Positions 23,065-34,068 of a DNA stretch of 64,000 nt are shown piece by piece. How positions within the stretch are numbered: the first letter of the stretch is position 1; each line of letters opens with the position of its first letter. The position numbers were made by a program, and so were the translations under genes. The notes under the pieces were generated by a model that did not search any database, was not told where the DNA came from, and saw only the letters and a program-made list of their open reading frames with translations. Origin of the DNA: Hygrocybe punicea (lineage: Eukaryota > Basidiomycota > Agaricomycetes > Agaricales > Hygrophoraceae); assembly GCA_963556145.1 (NCBI GenBank), contig OY744461.1, forward strand, positions 3,224,001 to 3,288,000, given 5' to 3'.

Positions 23065-24038
23065 GAACCCTGTCTCAGGACAGTCCCGGCAGCGTGTCCG
23101 GCTGCCGTGGACTCTGGAGCGCCTGCTCCATGAGAGGTCTGTCGCCCTCGGCCTTTCTATCGACAAATCAACGCGTTCTACTTACAATTCCGCTCTGAAC
23201 TCTTATCTTACTTTCTGCAAATCCCACTCCTTCCCTATTGACCCCATGCCTAACACTCTTAGTTTCTTTGTCATTTTCATGTGTTCCCACATCAAGCCTT
23301 CTTCTGTTGACAGCTACTTATCGGGTATCGTCAATCAGTTGGAGGACCATTTCCCTGACGCTCGCAAGCACGGCAACAGCTGAATCGTTTCTCGCACACT
23401 CGCCGGATGCAAACACCATTTTGGTTCCCCGACCACATGCAAAGACCCCCTTTCTTGCTCGGACCTCTGCATCACAACTGCGAGCATCCACGATGACCGA
23501 CTTTTCGTTGCACAGCTCCTCACAGGATTCTTTGCACTCCTGCACCTTGGTGAGCTGACCTATCCTGATCATTGCCGTTTGGACGATCCTCGCAAACTCT
23601 CGTTGCACCACACCATTTCTTTAACACACCTTGATTACAGTTACACTGCCTACACACAAAGCCGACTCCTTCTTTCAGGGCAACATCGTCCACGTCCAGC
23701 GTCTCCCCAATCCTGATGACCCTTATCGTTTTTTCTTTGCCTACGTTGTGTCCTGTGATCGCCTTTTCCCCTTCCACTCACCACTCTGGCTAAAAGCCGA
23801 TGGTACTGTCCCCCGCCATTCTTGGTTTATCAAACGCATGCGAAAGATTTATCCTATCTCCCTTGCTGGCCAGTCTATGCGTGCTGGAGGTGCCACTTCT
23901 CTCGCTATCTCAGGCACGGCACCTCACATCATTCAGGCAGTGGGGCGCTGGTCATCTACAGCTTTTCAGATCTACATCCGTAAAAACCCTTTCGTATTGC
24001 AGGCGCTTATACATGGCAGACCCATGCATTCCACGTGA
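23063..24038 (+). pseudogene. Ngaro-like tyrosine recombinase
   Basis: ATG 23063 overlaps the RNase H stop. The N-terminal core-binding region reads STRSTYNSALNSYLTFC and SVDSYLSGIVNQLE. After a TGA at 23381-23383 the same frame continues with LLTGFFALLHLGELTYPD (catalytic Arg block expected nearby). After a one-base frame change it reads GQSMRAGGATSLAISG, AVGRWSSTAFQIYIRK and the end HGRPMHST. Arg, His/Trp and Tyr of the catalytic set are visible in the last blocks. Confidence 0.85.
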
Positions 24039-24351
24039 TTTTGCTTTGGTTCTATCTTTCTTGGACATTCCGTGCCTCCCTCCGATCTGTCCCCTCTCAT
24101 TCCATTGCCCCAATATTGAACCCATTTTTTTTACATAGACCTTTACCGATTGTACGGCACAAATGTACTCCAAAATATCTACCTTATGGACTTGTTTCTC
24201 TCCTGGCTTCAAGCCGGAAAAACAAGCTCCGATTTTTTGCTATCCCTCGTGCTCCACTTAAGCAGAGTCGATTAGCCACGAAGTTGAATCCTTCCAAACA
24301 AGTTCATGTCACAGCTGGCTAATTGACACGTGCAACTCGAGCAGAGTCGAT

Positions 24352-24808
24352 TAGATGTTTTGTATTGGATCTCATGAAATACTGTACCAATTTACATGAT
24401 GTGAGAGACAAAGTTTATTTATTTTATGAGGGCTAGTCTCTCCCACATTTACTTCCCAAAAACTTTTAGTGTTTTGAAGGTTATAGGTGAGGTATTTTAG
24501 TGAATGTTGTCAAATACTTCCTGAGATCAAAGAAATGTATAAATAATTGTATGTGGTCTTTTAGCTCTCTGAACATAGAACAAGTTTCTCCTCAAAACCA
24601 TGTTGACCTGAGCATTCCTTGTGGAGCTACTAACCTAACAAAATCAAGTGGATAACCTAAAATAATGATATTTCATCTATAACCTTCAAAACACTAAAAA
24701 GTTTTTGGGAAGTAAATGTGGGAGAGACTAGCCCTCATAAAATAAATAAACTTTCTCTCTCACATCATGTAAATTGGTACAGTATTTCATGAGATCCAAT
24801 ACAAAACA
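24352..24808. mobile_element. Foldback MITE, about 457 bp
   Basis: The left arm (24,352-24,493), beginning ATGTTTTGTATTGGATCTC, recurs as reverse complement at about 24,671-24,808 with very few changes. The loop is AT-rich. It has no ORF. It lies between the end of the Ngaro-like element and the right arm of the split foldback. I could not define a target duplication. Confidence 0.85.
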
Positions 24809-24810
24809 TT

Positions 24811-24895
24811 CAAATCTTATTCAAGTCTATATTTCCTAATCAGTGCAAAATTTGCGCGTTACTGCATGTCGGTCGGACATTCAAAAAAAAAAAAA
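24811..24895. repeat. Right arm of the split foldback element
   Basis: This is the reverse complement of 18,327-18,360 plus 18,525-18,590, without the 164-bp insertion. An A-tract ends it. The genuine 3' flank of the next minus-strand gene begins after about 24,900. Confidence 0.65.
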
Positions 24896-25041
24896 GTTGT
24901 GCTTTTCCGAATACGCTGTAAAAATTTGGGTAACGATAGTTTTTCCGCTTGCCAGTGTCATGTATTTTAGAACGAAATCGAGGATACACAGAAGTTTCTA
25001 CAGATTTGAATAAGAGCGAAGGAATGTTTGGAACAACATAC

Positions 25042-28000
25042 TTAGGCACGACGTAACCAACCAATGTCCAGCCCCATCATGGTGCGCATGCTCTCTGGAT
25101 ACGCAGTGTTGCTCTCCTTGAGCAAAGCCGCCAGTCCCCGGCAGATCGTAATGGGGTAAAATAGATATTCCGCTTGGGGGAAGCCGGGATACTTGTTCAG
25201 GATGCTGCGGGTCGAGAAATGAAAAGAAGGGACAAGTGCAATACGAAGTGGCTCACTTGTCCAGATCCTCCAGGGTTGCCGACGGACCGACAATCTTGTA
25301 CAACACTTTCGCAGCATGGATTGACCCACTTTTGGGAAGGGCATACTGGACTGGCACTGTGTAGGCCAGCTTAATGCTTGGCTTGAAAAGCCAAATCTGG
25401 GGGGGAAGATAGAAAATGTTATCGCACATCGAGCAAACAGAGAGCGCACCAAAATTCTCGGACGTTCCTCTTCTTCGTCCAGTATGACAAATCGATATGT
25501 TGCATGGGCTTGGACAAATTCGTTCATGTCCTCTACAATGAATGCAGATAGAGGTACTTTCAGCGGTCTGGCGTTGGTGAGTCAGTCTCCAAACGTGGAA
25601 CAATTGTGGACCACCAACTTGGCTGCGGCACTCGTCGGCCGAATGGCGTATTTGACCAGCCTGTACACAGTAGCACGCTTATCGTTTGTAGCATCATGTT
25701 CTTGACAACGACCAAGGATAGCCCCACAAATGCAGCGAACACGTCGCCAATCTTCACCTCGCTGAAAAGTAGATGGGAATTAGTAACGATATGTTCATCA
25801 GTTGATGAAATATTATTTGAAAAAAAGAAAAAAGGAATATGCCCTCGATTGTAGCTCCCAAGGCCTAGACCTCCGTAACCCAAGAGTTGTTAATCAAGCA
25901 ACCCAACGCGAACGCAGTTGATTTAGGACGGTTTGTATCAACCGATAGCATTGCAGTCTCGTCAACCAACAGCAATGCAGCAGGAGAACACAAAACCAGC
26001 TTGGGCTTCGTGACATCGCCAAACTCATGGCCAATTGACGAAACACACAACCGTTGGTGGGTATCCAACGCCGGTCTTCTTAGTCGTCCTATGATGATTA
26101 TGGTTACGGCAGAACCAGAGCTTACCTTGATTTGATCTGGCCAACACAGATTGTTCATAACGACGGAAGATCCTTCGAATAAAATGTAACTTCCGCCGAC
26201 CAACGCTTGCCCAAGGCCCGGCCAGAATCCTCGGCTACGTTTGGCCACCCGCTCGTGTAAAAGTTGATCTGCATGACACATCCACGCATCTACTAACTCT
26301 TCCCAATGTTCTGACGGTAGATCACGGTATGTCTCAATAGTTGACGATTGCACGACGGGTAGAGAACATGATGCGCAAGTGAAAGTGGTGGGATTCGAAG
26401 CCGACAACTGTGCAGCATCCAGCAAGGGAAGGCTGTCCGGAGTCGACACAGGGGTGAACGGGCTAGTAGACAGTTTGATTTCATAGTGGCCACTCTGTAC
26501 TTTGACCACCTTCTTTCCAGGACTGGTGTGGGCGGGAAGAATGAGAGGAAACGAAGTGTTCGGTCCATTTCTGACAAGTAAACGATCTCCTTTGTTGCTG
26601 TCTGGGGACGACGGTAAAACTTCAGCCTCCATTTCTGCACTGGGATCTGCGCCAGTGATGGTTACGAAAACCAGCACGTGTTGCAGATTTTCATGGTTCT
26701 CGGCAATATATTGGACATCGAATCCAACTTTACATCTAATAGTCAGAATCGATTAATATCAAAAGTAGAACGCACTACCGGAAGACTGTTCGGCGCCTTG
26801 AGAAGTATGAGGCCGCGAAGATTTCGTCTCTCTATTGGAGCCCGATGATTTGGAATTCGATGATCGAAGCCATGAGATTGGTGGTGCAGAAAAACTCCGG
26901 TGGCGAGACTTTTTGGACTTAGGGATGGTGCGAATGGGAGCTTGAGTTGTATGGTCTGAAGCGGACTCCTTGAAGAATTCGTGGAGGGTCAGCAAAGCAT
27001 TTGGATCGGCCAAACGTATGGAGTCCGGAACGGATTGTCGTAGAAACTCCGGAAGACTTAACAAAGCATCTGGGTCCTTGAGCTTGGGAGTTGTTGGAAG
27101 CACCGCGTCTTGAGCGTGCAATCGACCGGCGTCAGAATGATGAACCAACTGTTCCACAAAGGCGTCACGCTACGATAGGATATGATTAGTCAAAATTACA
27201 GGTTCACAAGAACGCCTCGCACATTTTTTATGTTTCGTAATCTTGAATTTTCCAGCCGAGCATCTAACCCTCCTTCCAGCACAACCGACTGATTTGAGAA
27301 CCTGCGCTCCGTTGCTTTTGCGAGTAGACCCACGAGAGTGTCCAACTCCTTGACATCTTTTTCTTTCTGCTTCCCTATGGTCGTCAATTGTCCCTCGGAC
27401 GTAGACTGGCCACCAGCACGTCTGGCATTTTCCATTTCTTCCAATTTGGTACTTTTGAGCTCAACACGTTGATTGTGTAACTGGGGAGCCACAAGGTATA
27501 ATCGATCAATGGCCATGGTAACGGCTTCAAGATCCATTCTGGTCTTTTCGTTGAGGCCGGTCGTACTTGGTGGGTGCCCCAGTCGAGTCTTGGAGTCATG
27601 GTCATCTATTGATAAACGAGTACCGGATTGGTATTCAGGTGGTGTGTCTGATAAATAATCTGCGGAGTCGTATTGTGGAGGTAGGTGATCAGAAAATCGT
27701 GGGAGGCCCTCAGTTCGCTCTCTGCACAACGATACCACGTTCTCGAGTTCTTCATCAATCTTGGACCATAACAGGGCCTTCTCCACGACAAGAACAGGAG
27801 ATCCACTATTCGCGTCCGCCTGAGAAAGGCGTTCAACTTGCAAGTTGCTGAGTTGTCGCTTCAGGGTGTCAAATAAATCATGCGGTTCCGTGGGTTCAAC
27901 TTGACTCCATGAACTGGGGCCAGCTATACTGCCGCGAGATGGGGGTGGTTTCGGCTGAATGACGGTGAGCCGATTAAAATGAGACAACAAGGAGATGAGC

Positions 28001-28602
28001 GTAAGAGCGAGGGATGAGTCGGCTGGATCGAGGGTCTCAGAAAGAGATCCTACACGGGTGCGAAGCTCTCTAAGCAACTCGGAATCCGTGTGAGATGAAT
28101 GCGACTCGACCATAACCTCACCACCGTCTCGATTACGTAGGTTCGATACCAATGTTTGTAAGGCAGATGATGATTGTACAGCGTCAGCGTGGGAGGTTGG
28201 AGTGGATATATTTCCGGATGGCATAGAGTGACGGCGATCTGGGACAATGGGATTCCAATTGGTCGCGACAGAGAGCAGATTGTTCAATGTCATTATGCAT
28301 GATCGTTGAACGGAGGCTATGGACGGCAAGAGCTCATGCTTCAAGACTGTCAGTTCTACAGATCGAATATCCCCGAGAGAGATCGAACTCACAGACGCTT
28401 CACTTGAATGTTCCTGCGTTGTGTTCGATTCCTGGGGCACGAGTGGCGAGGTTCCTTCATTATCGAGAGAATGTGCCTCCTCGAAATCTTCTCGCAACAA
28501 CCGCTCTCTCTCGGTCACAGGGAAAGGGGTAGGCACAGAGGACGTCAACGTGGATTCTGAGGCTTGTTGAAATGAAACTTTACTACGAGTTAGTGTCGCC
28601 AT
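25042..28602 (-). CDS. HECT_2/UBE3D-like E2-binding protein with long unknown N-terminal region
   Basis: The C-terminal part (about 26,700 down to 25,042) matches the HECT-like E2-binding family (UBE3D). It has a CxxC pair (TFTCASCSLPVV), LPSEHWEELVDAWMCHADQ, and a last exon ending LGLDIGWLRRA. Family members bind ubiquitin-charged E2 enzymes, such as UBE2C, and promote ubiquitin transfer. At least five short introns fit. Upstream exons join in frame: a 455-residue Ser/Thr-rich region starting MATLTRSKVSFQQ (28,602) and an exon with two repeats of the DPxALLxLxEF kind. The HECT_2 part has no ATG of its own. If the exon at 26,759 instead ends at its TGA, these are two genes, but only 40 bases would separate them. 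N-terminal function unknown. Confidence 0.66.
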
Positions 28603-28654
28603 TCCATTCCAGGAAGAAAAGGGGACTCGCATCAAAGATCCAATTTCGGAGGAT

Positions 28655-28885
28655 TCAATCGGAAGCGTGTGCTGGCTTCCAACCCCTGGCTTCCACTTTC
28701 AAATTCTTCAGAGAGAGAAAGTTACTACTTGAATATTTTATACGAAGTGGACAATTTCCGTCGGTCGGGGCCTCTTTAGTACGTTGTCTCTGCCACAATC
28801 CTTGCCAATAACCTTGAACCATAGGACAAGAATCTCTCAACTGTTCGGACATCGTCTGAACAGATTCGGGAAGCTCGGCTGTCAT
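28655..28885 (-). CDS. Small ORF of unknown function
   Basis: This ATG-started frame (MTAELPESVQTMSEQL) of 76 codons lies between RPC31 and the UBE3D-like gene, on the same strand as both. The sequence looks coding in its first 40 residues and less so afterwards. It could be a first exon of the downstream gene joined by an intron I could not place, or a small separate gene. No family recognised. Confidence 0.35.
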   Translation of the reverse strand: MTAELPESVQTMSEQLRDSCPMVQGYWQGLWQRQRTKEAPTDGNCPLRIKYSSSNFLSLKNLKVEARGWKPAHASD

Positions 28886-28942
28886 TGTGAGTAGCACATA
28901 AGAGTCTTATTATAATCAGACCAACAAATTTCCATAGACATA

Positions 28943-29870
28943 TCAATCGTAGTCTCCTGCACCAATGATAAACATGCTGGACGAAGAAAGGATATGTTAA
29001 CATACCACCCGTTCCTCCCTCGTCGCCACCGCCACCCAGGTCATCCATGTCATCATTTTCACCATTGTCAAAGTAGTTTTCCACATAGTCGTTGTCGTAC
29101 TCTTCGTCAACATCATAATCCGAAGCTTCCGCCTGTGAGCCGACGTCCGAGCGCTCGTCAGAAGACTTCCCCTGGTAAAGACAACTCAGTTGTCTCAATT
29201 CGAAACATTAATGGATGGTGAGTACTTTTTCGTCTGCATCTTCGTCTATGTCGTCGATATTTATACGCTTTGCACCCGCTCCGCTCTTGACTTCCGCTGT
29301 CATTCGTCACGTTAGCGCTGGCTATTGGCATTCAGGTATGTCTCACTCTTGCGCTTGCTCTTCGGATTGAAATAGTCATCGAAAATCTGTTGGGGAAAGA
29401 ATGGTTGATGTAGCTCCTTTTTTTTCAGTGCTGGTCGTGCAGATGGAATTGGCCGGTACTTGTCCGAATAACGGGGAAGTTCTGTTATGATCCCTTCACG
29501 CTCTGCTGGTGATTTCGACAAAACACGCACCGGATGATTTATATTTTTCAACAAGATAGTATTGCGACTTGTGTAGGCGGGATGCAAAGCCAATTTGAAG
29601 CTCGCATATTCGTTTCTCATGGTCGGAATAATCAGTCAGGACAGGCAACGGCTCTAGGGACTAAATACATGGTCGTAAGGTCAACGGCACGAAACACAAG
29701 GTTGTTCGACATCATACTGGATACAAGGCAGTTGCCTCTCTAGACATGGATTGTATATCGGCGAAGGTGAGACCCATTGGGGGTAGACCTGCTGCACCCC
29801 TAGCTCCAAAACCACCTCTACCGCTGCCTCGTCCCCCTCGACTGGTTCCTCGTGTTCCACGACCAGACAT
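28943..29870 (-). CDS. RPC31: DNA-directed RNA polymerase III subunit RPC31 (Rpc7)
   Basis: Start ATG at 29868-29870. Exon 1 encodes a Gly/Arg-rich N-terminus (MSGRGTRGTSRGGRGSGRG) and GLTFADIQSMS, as in the family. Later exons give PLPVLTDYSDHEKRICELQ, ELPRYSDKYRPIPSARP and an acidic tail (NYFDNGENDDMDDLGGGGDE). The last exon is tiny: after a GTATGT intron it encodes only the final DYD and stop at 28943-28945. RPC31 belongs to the C82/C34/C31 heterotrimer that Pol III needs for promoter opening. One internal junction would need a 25-base intron or holds a frameshift. It is divergent from ALY/REF. Confidence 0.85.
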
Positions 29871-30026
29871 GAATTGAGTCAACAAGGGAGCGGAGTTGAA
29901 TATTTTCAAGCTCCGATGTTTCATAAATACTCGAAAACCAGTGCACGCGCATTTTGCTGTTCTCCTCTTCCCACCAAGATCAAACCCCTTACGCTGTTCA
30001 CGCCAACGGTTTCTACCACCAGCTCC
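29871..30026. promoter_or_regulatory. Bidirectional promoter region, RPC31 / ALY-REF
   Basis: Only 156 bases separate the two divergent start codons, so both transcripts must start here or inside the partner's leader. No clear TATA box is seen. Confidence 0.6.
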
Positions 30027-31097
30027 ATGGACCAGTCACTCGACCAAGTCAGTTGACTTGTTTTTCTGGCGTCGCCACAAAGCCTCATCTGCAAGCGATG
30101 CCATATTTTTCAGATCATTGCCTCAAAACCCAAAAGCTCCCGTCGCGGTCCCGGTCGTCGCAACTCTGCGCGAGTTCAAGTCCTTGGTACGGCGGTTACT
30201 AGTCCATCGACACGTGCTCGCCAAGCTGCGGCTGCGGCTGCTGTCGTTGCCAAAGCGTCTCCCGCCACTACCCAACCCACGGACAAAATTATCGTCTCAA
30301 ATTTACCACAAGATGTGAATGAAGTGCAAATCAAGGTAAATTGTGCCTAGTTATTTTCTCACCCTGAAGCTGAATCCGCTCGGGGCTTCTTAGGAATTAT
30401 TTCACTCTACAGTTGGCCCTCTTCGTGAAGTAACGCTCCACTACGACAGCGCGGGAAGGTCGAAGGGCGTCGCTGCTGTTCATTTTCAGAGGAAAGGAGA
30501 TGGCACCAAGGCTTACCAGCAATATAACAACCGGCTTATCGATGGGAGTTAGTATCGCGTCCTTTAATATCGTTGGTCTCTTCTATTAGCCTGGCTGCTT
30601 TTTCGACCTTGCGTCTTTTATGTTTTGCCTGGTGTTCCTCCCTCTGCTGCACAGTCAGCTAATTGCTTTCCCCGTTTCCCCTCGCGACTACACCATTTTT
30701 CATCCTCCGCCAACACAGAACGTCCCATGAAGATTGAAATCGTCGTTGACCCTGCTCGACCCATTCCACCCCAGTCTCTCGTCGCTCGTGTTGCACCGCC
30801 ACCCGCTGCTGCCCCAGTTACCAATGGTGAAGTCCAAGCTACTAGGTCTGTTTCTAGGCGTCCTCCGTTCGTATCCCATGTTAATCCCCTCGTGCGATAA
30901 AGGAACGGGGTAGCTCGAGGAAGGCGTGGAGGGAGGGGAGGTGCTAGGCGCAAAAATGACAGGGGAACACCGAAGACTGCTGCTGACCTTGATGCTGAGA
31001 TGGAGGTTTGTCACCGCAATTCTGTTTTACTTCCTGTATCGCTGATTGCCAGGACGGACAGGACTACACCGCTAGCAATGCACCCGCAGTGGTTTGA
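30027..31097 (+). CDS. YRA1: ALY/REF mRNA-export adaptor (RRM protein)
   Basis: ATG 30027 encodes MDQSLDQ, then a GTCAGT intron, then IIASKPKSSRRGPGRRN, an Arg-rich N-terminus with the conserved MDxSLDxII motif that binds export partners. The RRM spans three exons: KIIVSNLPQDVNEVQIK (RNP2), RSKGVAAVHFQRKGD (RNP1 region) and RPMKIEIVVD. A C-terminal RGG-type exon (GVARGRRGGRGG) and the tail AADLDAEMED...YTASNAPAV complete the family pattern. Stop at 31095-31097. ALY/REF links the TREX complex and the Mex67 receptor to spliced mRNA. About five introns, all short. Confidence 0.92.
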
Positions 31098-31254
31098 ATG
31101 TTCCTCGATTGGTTTCTGTCGTAATACCTGCTTTCCCACTACTCAGTCAGCCAGACTCGACTATGATCGCCATTCTGTTATTGGCGACCTCCCTCATCTC
31201 AGATCTTGTTTCTAAGGCCTGTACTCTATTCTCGCCATAACTATCCCTGCTTAC

Positions 31255-31629
31255 CGTTAAGCAAAATAATTTACGGCAGCTGTTTGAAGAAAATATAGTA
31301 TTCGACGCCCGGCAGCTTCCTCATGGGCTTGAGGCAAATTCTCGGTGACGTCTGTAGTGGCACATTGATAAGCGAGGGCATTTCCCGCCTCCCCAATCGT
31401 ACACAAAAGGCTCCCCCACTCGCGTGACCCTCCTTGTTTCACCAGACTGAAAAAAGATTGCAGATGCGCACCCGGGGCCAAGACGCTTTTGGTCAGGGCT
31501 CAGAAGATTTTACTAGGTGATGGTGCAATGTCGGTTGAGAGTACTCCTACGCTGGTGGATTCTGACCAGGACGAACCACCAGTGCGGTCACGGAGTCCTT
31601 TTGCGCTGCCACACAAACGGCGGGCATAA
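31255..31629 (+). other. Possible 3' exons of an unidentified plus-strand gene
   Basis: Two stretches read like coding sequence: QNNLRQLFEENIVFDARQLP (31,258-31,345), and, after a possible GTGACG...CACCAG intron, KTLLVRAQKILLGDGAMSVE running to a stop at 31627-31629. They join in phase. No start exon could be defined between 31,098 and 31,255, and no family was recognised. It could be a broken gene. Bases 31,630-31,871 hold no feature I can support. Confidence 0.35.
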
Positions 31630-31871
31630 TGTGGGGCCTAACGTGGTTTGCTATGTTCTACCGGACACGGATCATGTATATGGATAAATCCATGTTTGCC
31701 CAGTCTCTTGAGATGCAGAATTTAAACTTGCTACTGTCGAACGAGATGGAAGTGCCCACAGCAAAAACCTTATACCAGGTGAACGTTGAACAGTGGTAAA
31801 AGTCACATGATGCGAGTGGTGGCAAAACATAAATTACAAGCAAAGTAACCCTTCCCTTCCGCCAAAACCTG

Positions 31872-32372
31872 ATGACCTCCGAACATATTTCGACACGCGT
31901 CAACTCAGCGCGTCTCCCAGATTTTATTGGTCGTACCGTTCGATTGGCTTGTAAAACATTGAAGGTATTCCTTATTGGTGGTATACTTTCCGCCATCTCA
32001 CTGAGGACACTGGCACGTTCAGTTCCAGGGTGATACGGCAATCGTCGAGGCCTGTGATGGCGGTCAGGTCGAAATTCGACTGCTCAGAGTACGTGTTTCC
32101 TATTCGAAACATATGCCTTGTTGATACTTACGCGTCCTACGCGTAGGACTCCAATATGTCGGATACTTACGTCGAAGTAATCGGCAATGTGGTCGACGCA
32201 ACCACGATCAAGATGATGGCATGCATCAATTTAGGACCAGAGCTTGGTATGTACCGCATTCTTAACGCCTCCATTCAACAGATATCAACTCGGTGCTTCA
32301 GATATGAAACTCGTGAACGATACGATAGATCTTATTCATGATCGTAAATTCTATGATAAAATGTTTACCTAG
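31872..32372 (+). CDS. RFA3: Replication protein A small subunit (RPA14/Rfa3)
   Basis: Four exons give an OB-fold protein of about 105 residues. ATG 31872 begins MTSEHISTRVNSARLPDFIG, followed by RTVRLACKTLK, FQGDTAIVEACDGGQVEIRL, TYVEVIGNVVDATTIKMMAC and the closing MKLVNDTIDLIHDRKFYDKM. Length, order and the EVIGxV strand match Rfa3. It is the smallest subunit of the heterotrimeric single-stranded DNA-binding complex RPA, needed for replication and repair. The introns have GT/AG ends. The window's minus-strand ORF over it is a shadow. Confidence 0.9.
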
Positions 32373-32409
32373 AATTGTTGGTGGCAATGATGTATGTAAA
32401 GTAACCTTG

Positions 32410-34068
32410 TTAGGAACTAATTATCCGCTCCTTGCCTTTTCTTGAGGGTGGTGGTCCCAGCGTGAGGCCGGTTGGCGATGCTCCCGACGCAGCTTCTGTC
32501 AGCAGAAACTCCACCCAAAGCCGTGAGAATGATTCGTCCGTCTTCTCCAACTCAGCGGTCACTTTGGCAGGAGAAGATGAAGGGGAACGGCTCCAGAATG
32601 ATGATGATGAGCGAGGGGTAAGCCCCTGTGTGCGCTGCAGACCCGCCTTTTCGCGCTCTGGGTCTGTCCACGACAGGATGGTTGCCAGGAGGCTGAGCAT
32701 CTCGAAGCGCTTCGCGTCCTCGCGCGGAGTGGTGAGGAACGAGAGAAGGATATTAGTGACAAGGCGCCGGTCGACATTGGTATCAGTTGAGCTGCGGCGG
32801 AGGCGTCGGAGGGCTTCCATTAAGTGTTCGTTGATGATAACGGCTTTAGTGTGACCTTGATGAGCGGCTTGTGGAGAAGAACGAATGAATATTACCTTCG
32901 TGGCGGAGTTTTCCGATTAGTAGGCTCTTCTCTTTGACCTCTTTCTCCAGATCTTGAATCCGTGATGTGTCTGTATTAGATTCATCAAGTTGGAGCTATG
33001 GCATTGCTGTCAACCACAAAATGATATACAGGAAGAGAGTTGATGCTGACCTCTGCTGTGGTAGCACGGTGTTTGTATTCCGCTAATGATTGTGTTGCTT
33101 GGGTCAATTGAGATTCGTAATCCTTCACAGCTTGTCGCAGTTCGTGGTCCTTGGCTAATGCTTGCGAATGAATGGAGTCAACAAATTATAAAGGACGAGA
33201 CATACCAGCCTGGAAGTCCTCCAGAACAGATTGCAAATTGGTAGACTTTTCACGTTCTAATTCAAGTTCCCCAGCCTCTCTTACACGAACCTCTCGCTCC
33301 AAGTCCAAGTCTCGTTTGTACGCCTCCGCAGCAGACTTTGCTTCATCTGCCAACACCCGTTCTTGCAACGCCATGCGTTCCCACTCATCGCATTCGAGTC
33401 GACACCGCTCCAGCTCGCTTTGTGTCTCGCGGAGCTCGCGCTCTCGCCGCACGTTTTCTTGAGCATTCTCCTGGAAAGCGCGAGTACGAATGGCATCCAG
33501 CTCTGTTGAGGTGCGCTCTGCTTCTTCGTGCGAAGCAATCAACTCCTGTTTGAGTGTCTCAACCGTTGCCGACAGATCATCGTTCTGTGCTGTCAGTTGT
33601 TGCAGAATTTGTTCCCGCCTGTCAAGTTCTTCCTATCCAGAAACGCAGAACTTGACAACTTGACTCTATGTGAAAATTTACACGATAATGCACACGTACA
33701 GCATCTTGTTGCAGCTTGTTGCCCAAAGTCGTCCGCATAGTGGTTAGCTTGGCGAGTAGTGTCCGATATTGGGTAGCCAGTGTCTCCTTCTCCTCCTTTG
33801 TCCTCTCCAGCTCCAGCTGGAGCCGGACTACAGGATCTGAGTCATCCTCATCAGCAGCATGTCTTCGTCCGTTGATGACCCCGTTCACGCCAATGGCGTC
33901 TGCAGAAGGGGCAGATGCATCGCTTCGCTCACTGTCGAAAGACGACCGACCCTCTTTTTGTACCTTGTCAACGCTGACTGTGGAGAAAGCTGACTCGGAG
34001 CGAGAATGTGACGCTGGCTGGCCGTTGGTGGTCATGGCAGAGAAGAGGTGGTCAGAGGCCAAGTCCAT
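32410..34068 (-). CDS. RUD3: Rud3/GRAB-domain golgin
   Basis: Exons on the minus strand give a Ser-rich N-terminus (MTTNGQPASHSRSESAFSTV; ATG either 34068 or 34035), then a long coiled coil (LQLELERTKEEKETLATQYR to DLEREVRVREAGELELEREK) and further coiled-coil exons. The C-terminal GRIP-related Arf-binding domain begins near 32,840: AVIINEHL then EALRRLRRSSTDTNVDRRLV and NILLSFLTTPREDAKRFEML. This matches Rud3-type golgins, which are recruited to the cis-Golgi by Arf1 and help retrograde traffic and Golgi structure. The tail is Ser/Pro-rich. Four to five short introns. Confidence 0.85.

Larger units (their letters stand above)
18613..24351 (+). mobile_element. Ngaro-like tyrosine-recombinase retrotransposon, second copy
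   Basis: The order is gag, reverse transcriptase/RNase H, tyrosine recombinase. There is no methyltransferase or LTR of its own, which fits Ngaro elements. The right end holds two copies of GCAGAGTCGATTAG (24,255-24,270 and 24,337-24,352), which may be part of the split direct repeats of this class. The boundaries are estimated. An inverted Ty3 solo LTR breaks the RT/RNase H gene, and TGA codons interrupt gag and recombinase. Confidence 0.82.

Noticed and set aside
31658..32041. Minus-strand ORF of 127 residues
   Set aside because: It is antisense to RPA14 exons and introns, which match a known family.
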